From Agromyces protaetiae (GTDB lineage Bacteria > Actinomycetota > Actinomycetes > Actinomycetales > Microbacteriaceae), in assembly GCF_004135405.1 (NCBI RefSeq), contig NZ_CP035491.1, positions 2,108,001 to 2,172,000 on the forward strand: a stretch of DNA of 64,000 nucleotides. The letters run 5' to 3'. The position numbers and the translations under genes were made by a program. Shown here piece by piece: positions 59,748-64,000 of this stretch. Within the stretch, counting starts at the first letter, position 1. Every line of letters begins with the position of its first letter. The notes beneath the pieces are model-generated. The model was not told the origin of the DNA. It saw nothing but the letters and a program-made list of their open reading frames with translations, and made no database searches.

Positions 59748-60305
59748 GTGGCCCCTCGCATCAGCACCCGAGTCCTCCTGAGCAGCGCCGCGATCGGCGT
59801 CGGCGGCGGCCTCATCGCGGGCGCGTCGGGGTATCTCGCGGCGGCGTTCGCCGTGTTCGGCCCGTTGTTCTACGGGCTGACGGTCGGCTCGCACTTCCTC
59901 CCGAGCGTCGTCTCGCTCGCGCTCCTCAAGCGCCCGGGCACAGGCATCCTCGCGGGCGTCATCGCAGGCCTCGTCGGCGCCGCCTTCGGCCCGCAGTGGT
60001 TCTGGCGGTACGTCGGCACGGGCCTGCTCGTCGGCGTCCTCCTCGAGATCCCGTTCCTCATCACGCGCTACAAGCGGTGGGACGCCTGGCTCTGGTACGC
60101 GTCAGGCGCGTTCGCGGGCGCGATCCTCGGCATCGGCGTCTTCTTCGCGCTCGGCGCCGAGCACTACGCCTGGTGGGCGTGGGTCGTCGCCCTCGCGTGC
60201 TGGGTCGCGAGCCCTGTGTTCTTCATCTGGATCGGTCGGCTCATCGCGCGAGCGCTCGAACGGTCGGGCGTCGCGCGGCAATCGGCGCGCGAGAACGCCG
60301 GCTAG
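59748..60305 (+). CDS. Membrane protein resembling an ECF transporter substrate-binding (S) component
   Basis: 185 residues, five or six hydrophobic helices. GLIAGASGYLAAAFAVFGPLFYG, HFLPSVVSLALL and AGVIAGLVGAAFGPQWFW match the pattern of YkoE-like ECF S components for thiamine-type vitamins. This is a pattern call only. No A or T component is seen beside it, so it would share them from elsewhere. GTG 59748 follows a TAGGTT box by about 7 bases. It is divergent from the Wzm-like gene (41 bases apart). Confidence 0.6.
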   Translation: MAPRISTRVLLSSAAIGVGGGLIAGASGYLAAAFAVFGPLFYGLTVGSHFLPSVVSLALLKRPGTGILAGVIAGLVGAAFGPQWFWRYVGTGLLVGVLLEIPFLITRYKRWDAWLWYASGAFAGAILGIGVFFALGAEHYAWWAWVVALACWVASPVFFIWIGRLIARALERSGVARQSARENAG

Positions 60306-60323
60306 AGACATCCCGAGACGCGA

Positions 60324-60353
60324 GAAGCGGATGCCTCGAAAGGCATCCGCTTC
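60324..60353. terminator. Bidirectional terminator built on the decamer
   Basis: GAAGCGGATGCCT pairs perfectly with AGGCATCCGCTTC around a CGAA loop (13 bp). The left arm and loop include one exact copy of GGATGCCTCG (60329-60338). It lies between two convergent genes (59748-60305 and 60391-61083). Confidence 0.85.
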
Positions 60354-60390
60354 CCGTGGTGCGCTGTGTGCTGCGCGATTGCAGGTCTGA

Positions 60391-61083
60391 TCAGACGAAG
60401 TGGTTCGCCCGCTCGAGGTCTTCGGCGAAGTCGATCTCGACCGCGTAGAGGTCGGAGACGTCCATCGGCTCGACCAGAAGGCTGTTCTTCTCGATCGCGA
60501 GCTCGAGGCCGCGCTCGAAGTAGTCCTGGTCGCCGACCGCGCGCAGGTGCGCGAGGAAGATCGCCTTGTCGCGGCTCGAGATGTAGTTGATGCCGACGGC
60601 CTCGCCGAGTCCGCCGCGCACCGTCTTCGAGAGCTCCTTGATGTAGCCCTCGGCGCTCGTCGTGTATTTGACCTCTTCGTCGGAGACCTTCGCCGTGTTG
60701 ACGGTCACGAACGACTGGTCGCGCTCGATGAACGGGAGCGCCCTGTCGAGGATGGCCGGGTCGAAGACGACGTCGCCGTTCATCCACAGCACGCCGCCGG
60801 GCTGCGATGCCTGGAGCGCGCGCATGAGCGACTTCGACGTGTTCGTCTGGTCGTACTCCTCGTTGTAGACGAAGGACGCCTGCGGGAACGCCTCGATGAT
60901 GTGCTCGAGCTTGTAGCCGACGACGATGGTCACGTTGGGGTTCTTGCCGAACGCGTGCTCGACGTTGTCGAACTGCTGGCGCATGATGGTGCGGCCGTCG
61001 CTCAGCTCGGTGAGGGGTTTGGGGAGCGAACGCCCGAGCCGGCTCCCCATGCCGGCTGCGAGGATCACGATCTGGGTGGTCAC
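60391..61083 (-). CDS. NTP transferase family protein (LicC/phosphocholine cytidylyltransferase-like)
   Basis: 230 residues. The pyrophosphorylase motif ILAAGMGSRLGRSLPKPL (~7-24) is present, then VGYKLEHI, WMNGDVVFDPAIL (the DXD metal site), and DVSDLYAVEIDFAEDLERANHFV at the end, which matches LicC/SpsI-like cytidylyltransferases. It probably makes CDP-choline or a related CDP-alcohol that the CDP-alcohol phosphatidyltransferase at 43708 could use. GTG (61081-61083) with AAGGAG 6 bases upstream. Confidence 0.83.
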   Translation of the reverse strand: MTTQIVILAAGMGSRLGRSLPKPLTELSDGRTIMRQQFDNVEHAFGKNPNVTIVVGYKLEHIIEAFPQASFVYNEEYDQTNTSKSLMRALQASQPGGVLWMNGDVVFDPAILDRALPFIERDQSFVTVNTAKVSDEEVKYTTSAEGYIKELSKTVRGGLGEAVGINYISSRDKAIFLAHLRAVGDQDYFERGLELAIEKNSLLVEPMDVSDLYAVEIDFAEDLERANHFV

Positions 61084-61350
61084 TGCATCTCCTTCGGTGG
61101 TCGGATGCAGCGACGGTCGCCCTCTCGTCGAGGATCGTTTACAAGTCGTTCACCCGGAAGTATTGATTGAGACACGCCGTTATGCCTTCAACAGACTAGC
61201 GGGAAGGCCCCGCGCGAACCTGTGGAATGTGGACGGTCGTCACTCGATCGTGATTCTTCGTTCAGGCGACGTTCAGGTTCGAGGCATTCCGACACGCGAA
61301 TCCATCCCCAGGGGAGGACGAGCGGCATGGTCGGTTGATACCGTGGCGGG
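61084..61350. promoter_or_regulatory. Divergent promoter region of nucleotidyltransferase and ABC ATPase
   Basis: 267 bases without a gene. The AT-rich stretch 61150-61195 (GTATTGATTGAGACACGCC and around) probably holds the promoter of the minus-strand gene. On the plus strand GATACC lies a few bases before the GTG start, suggesting a leaderless mRNA. Two motifs GTTCAGG (around 61260 and 61272) lie 12 bases apart. Confidence 0.4.
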
Positions 61351-63219
61351 GTGACTCCAGTTTCGCGCTCAGAACAGAACGACGAGGCTCGCGATGACAC
61401 CGGCCGGGGGGCTGCCGTCGAGGGGACGGGTTCCACGGCCGGTCGCACGCCGCGCGCCACGTCGACCGGGCGCGGCGCTGCGCGCACGCGCAGCACGGGC
61501 GCAGCATCGAGGGCGGCCGTGAATCGGCGGGCCGCGTCCGGCGATCAGGATGCCTCGGAGCGGGCGGATGCCTCGACGGGCACCTCTTCCCGGGTGAAGC
61601 CGACTGCTGCCGAGCGTCCCGCTGCGAAGAGCACGGCTGCGAAGAGCACCGCCGCGAAGAGCACAGCTGCGAAGAGCGCTGCCGCGAAGAAGACCGCTAC
61701 GAAGGGCGATGCTTCGGCTGCGAAGCCGACGTCGACCGCGCGCGCGGCGCGTGGCACGGGCACGTCGGCCCGAACCGCGGCGTCTCGCGACGCCTCGAAG
61801 TCGGCGACCTCCGCCCGAGGCGCCGCGGCGAAGTCCGCGGGCACCTCGGCGTCGAAGGGCGCGGCGTCCACTGCGGCAGCCCGCAGCCGCGCGGCGGAGG
61901 CCGCCGCGACGAAGCGTCAGACGCCGCGCATCGCGGCGTCCCTCACGACCGAGACGACGGCCGCCGAACGACCTCGCCGGGCGCCCGTGACCGAAGCCGC
62001 CCAGGTGGAGCCGACGCCCGTGGCGGTCGCGCCGCTCGAGGAGACTCCGGTCGAGGACACCCGCCCGAGGGTTGCGCCGGCAGCAGCGGTCACCGCCGCA
62101 GCGGCGGTCGAGTCGGCGCCGGTCGTGCCGGAAGCGCCCGAGCCGGTCGTGGAGTCCGAGCCGGTCGTCGAGGCGATCGACCACGATCCTGAGGAGACGA
62201 CGCCCGCCTCGCGTATCGCCGAGATCCTTGCAGCGACGGCGGTCGTCGAGGAGCCCGAGCCCGTCATCGAGTCATCGGTCGTGCCCGAGGCATCCGTCGC
62301 GCCCGAACCGGCGGCGGCCCCCGAGTCATCCGCCGTCCTCCCGGTCGTCGTCGACGAGGTGACCGTCGTCGAGGCGCCGGTCGTCGTCGCCGAGCCTGCC
62401 GCCGCAGTGCGGAAGAAGCGCACCCTCCGTGTCGCCCGTCCGGCGCCGCCCGCGAGCGCGATCCCAGTGCTCGAGGTCGAAGGGCTCGTCAAGCGGTTCG
62501 GGCAGAACACCGCCGTCGACCACATTTCGCTCGAAGTGCGCACCGGTTCGTTCTTCGGCGTCGTCGGACCGAACGGCGCAGGCAAGACGACGACGCTCTC
62601 GATCATCACGGGCCTCCTGCGCCCCGACGAGGGGCGCGTCCGCATCCACGGCATCGACGCCTGGGCCGACCCGCTCACCGCCAAGCGCATCACGGGCGTG
62701 CTGCCCGACCGGCTGCGCCTCTTCGACCGGCTCACAGGCGCCCAGCTCCTCGACTACTCGGGCACGCTCCGCGGCCTCGACCCGCGCACCGTGCGGGCGC
62801 GGGCGGCGGACCTCGTGAATGCGTTCGGCCTCGAAGACGCGATCGACCGCCTCGTCGCCGACTACTCGGCGGGCATGACGAAGAAGATCGCGCTCGCGTG
62901 CGCGATGATCCACTCGCCGCGCCTGCTCGTGCTCGACGAGCCGTTCGAATCGGTCGACCCCGTGTCGGCGGCGAACCTCACCGACATCCTCGAACGCTAC
63001 GTCGCCGGCGGCGGCACCGTCGTGCTCTCGAGCCACAGCATGGACCTCATCGAGCGCGTGTGCGACTCGGCCGCGATCGTCATCGCCGGCCGGGTGCTCG
63101 CGCAGGGCGCGCTCGATGAGGTGCGCGCCGGCCAGACCCTCGAAGACCGCTTCGTCGAACTCGCGGGCGGGCGCAAGGCAGCGGAGGGGATGGAATGGTT
63201 GCACAGTTTCTCCGACTGA
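61351..63219 (+). CDS. ABC transporter ATPase with a long histone-like and acidic N-terminal extension
   Basis: 622 residues, about 370 more than a usual ABC ATPase. Residues 1-210 are basic and Ala/Ser/Thr/Lys-rich, with six AAKST-type units at 91-120, resembling histone H1/HU-like tails. Residues 211-365 are acidic and Pro/Val/Glu-rich. After RKKRTLRVARPAPP the normal ATPase begins (~371): Walker A GPNGAGKTTTL (~405), YSAGMTKKIALA, Walker B LLVLDEPFESVDP, and SSHSMDLIERVC. The partner permease overlaps by 25 bases. The extension may bind DNA, RNA or the wall polymer; this is open. GTG 61351 starts a leaderless-looking mRNA; a start nearer the ATPase is possible but no Shine-Dalgarno was seen there. 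Confidence 0.8.
   Translation: MTPVSRSEQNDEARDDTGRGAAVEGTGSTAGRTPRATSTGRGAARTRSTGAASRAAVNRRAASGDQDASERADASTGTSSRVKPTAAERPAAKSTAAKSTAAKSTAAKSAAAKKTATKGDASAAKPTSTARAARGTGTSARTAASRDASKSATSARGAAAKSAGTSASKGAASTAAARSRAAEAAATKRQTPRIAASLTTETTAAERPRRAPVTEAAQVEPTPVAVAPLEETPVEDTRPRVAPAAAVTAAAAVESAPVVPEAPEPVVESEPVVEAIDHDPEETTPASRIAEILAATAVVEEPEPVIESSVVPEASVAPEPAAAPESSAVLPVVVDEVTVVEAPVVVAEPAAAVRKKRTLRVARPAPPASAIPVLEVEGLVKRFGQNTAVDHISLEVRTGSFFGVVGPNGAGKTTTLSIITGLLRPDEGRVRIHGIDAWADPLTAKRITGVLPDRLRLFDRLTGAQLLDYSGTLRGLDPRTVRARAADLVNAFGLEDAIDRLVADYSAGMTKKIALACAMIHSPRLLVLDEPFESVDPVSAANLTDILERYVAGGGTVVLSSHSMDLIERVCDSAAIVIAGRVLAQGALDEVRAGQTLEDRFVELAGGRKAAEGMEWLHSFSD
61621..61710. repeat. Six 15-bp tandem units coding AAKST
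   Basis: Units begin GCTGCGAAGAGCACG and diverge gradually to the last, GCTACGAAGGGCGAT. They encode AAKST x3, AAKSA, AAKKT, ATKGD. Expansion or loss keeps the frame. Confidence 0.9.
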
Positions 63220-64000
63220 AGCTGGCGCTGCTCGCGAACATCTTCCGCCGCAGCCCATGGCAGGTCGTGGGGATCGTGCTCGGGCTCGTCTACGGACTGG
63301 GCGCCGCGGCCCTGCTGTTCGCGCTGCTCGTCGGGCTCCGCACGGTCGACGACGTCGCGATCGTCCGCGATGCACTCATCGTCGCGGGGTCGGCGACGGT
63401 GGTGGGGTTCATCCTCATCCCGCTCGTGTTCGGCGTCGACGACACGATGGAGCCACGGCGGTTCGCGCTCTTCGGCATCGACGACTCGAAGCTCGCGTTC
63501 GGCCTCGCGGTGGCGGCCCTCGTCGGCGTGCCGGCGCTCGTGCTCGGCATCGTGCTCCTCGGGACCGTCGTCACGTGGTCGCGCGGGTTCGGCGAGATCG
63601 TCCTCGCCGTCCTCGGCGCTGCGCTCGCATTCGCGACGTGCCTACTGCTCGCCCGCGTCTCGACGGGGCTCGCCTCGCTGCTGCTCTCGACGCGTCGGGC
63701 ACGTGAGTTCACGGGTGTGCTCGGCATCCTCCTCGTGGTCGCGATCGCACCGGTCCTCGTCATGGTCGCGACGATCGACTGGTCGCGTTCGGGCCTCCGC
63801 GTGCTCGAAGGGTTCGCCGGCTTCCTCGGGTGGACGCCGCTCGGCGCGGCCTTCGCGCTCGGCGGTGACGCCTCCGACGGGCAGTGGCTCCCGGCGATCC
63901 TGAAGCTCCTGATCGCGGCGGCGACGCTCTGGATCGTGTGGCTCGGGTGGAAAGCGCTCGTCAGGAAGATGCTCGTGACGCCGGGTCGTGAGGCCTCCGC
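63195..64000 (+). CDS. ABC transporter permease, cut by the window end
   Basis: At least 268 residues; the frame is open to the window end. ATG 63195 lies inside the end of the ATPase gene, with GGAGGGG just upstream. Hydrophobic helices alternate: VVGIVLGLVYGLGAAALLFALL, ALIVAGSATVVGFILIPLVFG, AVAALVGVPALVLGIVLLG, VLAVLGAALAFATCLLLARV, GVLGILLVVAIAPVLVMVA. This is the pattern of ABC-2-type exporters paired with single ATPases. The substrate is unknown. The sequence up to 64000 shows no stop. Confidence 0.83.
   Translation, partial: MVAQFLRLKLALLANIFRRSPWQVVGIVLGLVYGLGAAALLFALLVGLRTVDDVAIVRDALIVAGSATVVGFILIPLVFGVDDTMEPRRFALFGIDDSKLAFGLAVAALVGVPALVLGIVLLGTVVTWSRGFGEIVLAVLGAALAFATCLLLARVSTGLASLLLSTRRAREFTGVLGILLVVAIAPVLVMVATIDWSRSGLRVLEGFAGFLGWTPLGAAFALGGDASDGQWLPAILKLLIAAATLWIVWLGWKALVRKMLVTPGREAS

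Larger units (their letters stand above)
1219..62295. repeat. Dispersed decamer GGATGYCTCG, at least 45 copies
   Basis: Exact copies, either strand, read by eye. GGATGCCTCG type begins at 2220, 10289, 12664, 14101, 15681, 20973, 21012, 22344, 29176, 29740, 31705, 39400, 39568, 40637, 40808, 40892, 41672, 42532, 44602, 45476, 50435, 55471, 55551, 57913, 60329, 61548, 61566 and 62286. GGATGTCTCG type begins at 1219, 1237, 2208, 10271, 10601, 12954, 16211, 21027, 26543, 30552, 35385, 37343, 38301, 38319, 38337, 44631 and 58875. Many one-mismatch versions also exist (GGGCATCC, GACATCCG). Confidence 0.85.

Overview
This 64 kb window is chromosomal DNA of a high-GC actinobacterium, roughly 70% G+C by eye. 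Its gene set and order point to the family Microbacteriaceae (Agromyces or a close relative is my guess, not proven). The block nudC - uvrD2 - ThiF-like - zincin - PDZ/Lon protease - UPF0182 at 0.2-9.7 kb matches, from memory, the core order of the Mycobacterium tuberculosis Rv3193c-Rv3199c region. The window also has HelR, leaderless gene starts with TANNNT boxes about 6-8 bases upstream, and strong GCG/GTC/TCG codon bias. Its only RNA gene is an initiator tRNA-fMet at 12.7 kb.

Layout. 0-9.7 kb: conserved genome-maintenance and proteolysis block. 9.7-16.8 kb: methyltransferase, secreted GH18 chitinase with two chitin-binding modules, tRNA-fMet, three VOC-fold proteins and a membrane-anchored carboxylesterase. 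16.8-24.7 kb: large LuxR-type ATPase regulator, SRPBCC protein, ABC-F protein, SDR and LtrA. 24.7-31.7 kb: alpha/beta hydrolases, a PoxB-membrane protein-SDR operon, a CPBP protease, a Fic remnant and a decayed serine hydrolase. 31.7-40.6 kb: Crp/Fnr regulator, CorA, HelR, nitrilase-family enzyme and aminotransferase. 40.7-46.8 kb: HtrA-like protease, then cell-wall polymer genes (two glycosyltransferases, CDP-alcohol phosphatidyltransferase, CDP-glycerol glycerophosphotransferase). 46.8-58.1 kb: a defence and toxin-antitoxin island (MazF module, type I restriction-modification hsdMSR with an XRE regulator, Phd/VapC, EcsC-like protein, HipBA). 58.1-61.1 kb: the wall-polymer genes resume (two-component ABC exporter, ECF-like membrane protein, LicC-like nucleotidyltransferase). 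61.3-64 kb: an ABC ATPase with a histone-like N-terminal tail and its permease, cut by the window end.

The wall genes on both sides of the island probably make, activate and export a teichoic-acid-like polymer, so the island looks like an insertion into that locus. The most unusual signal is at DNA level. The decamer GGATGYCTCG occurs at least 45 times on both strands, in coding and non-coding DNA and in several reading frames. It clusters in non-conserved protein linkers, forms one terminator stem, and is almost absent from the island core.

Three genes (uvrD2, an alpha/beta hydrolase, the CDP-alcohol phosphatidyltransferase) are each broken by what looks like one missing G in a G-run. This suggests homopolymer errors in the assembly more than biology. 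All function calls come from reading the translations; no searches were run.
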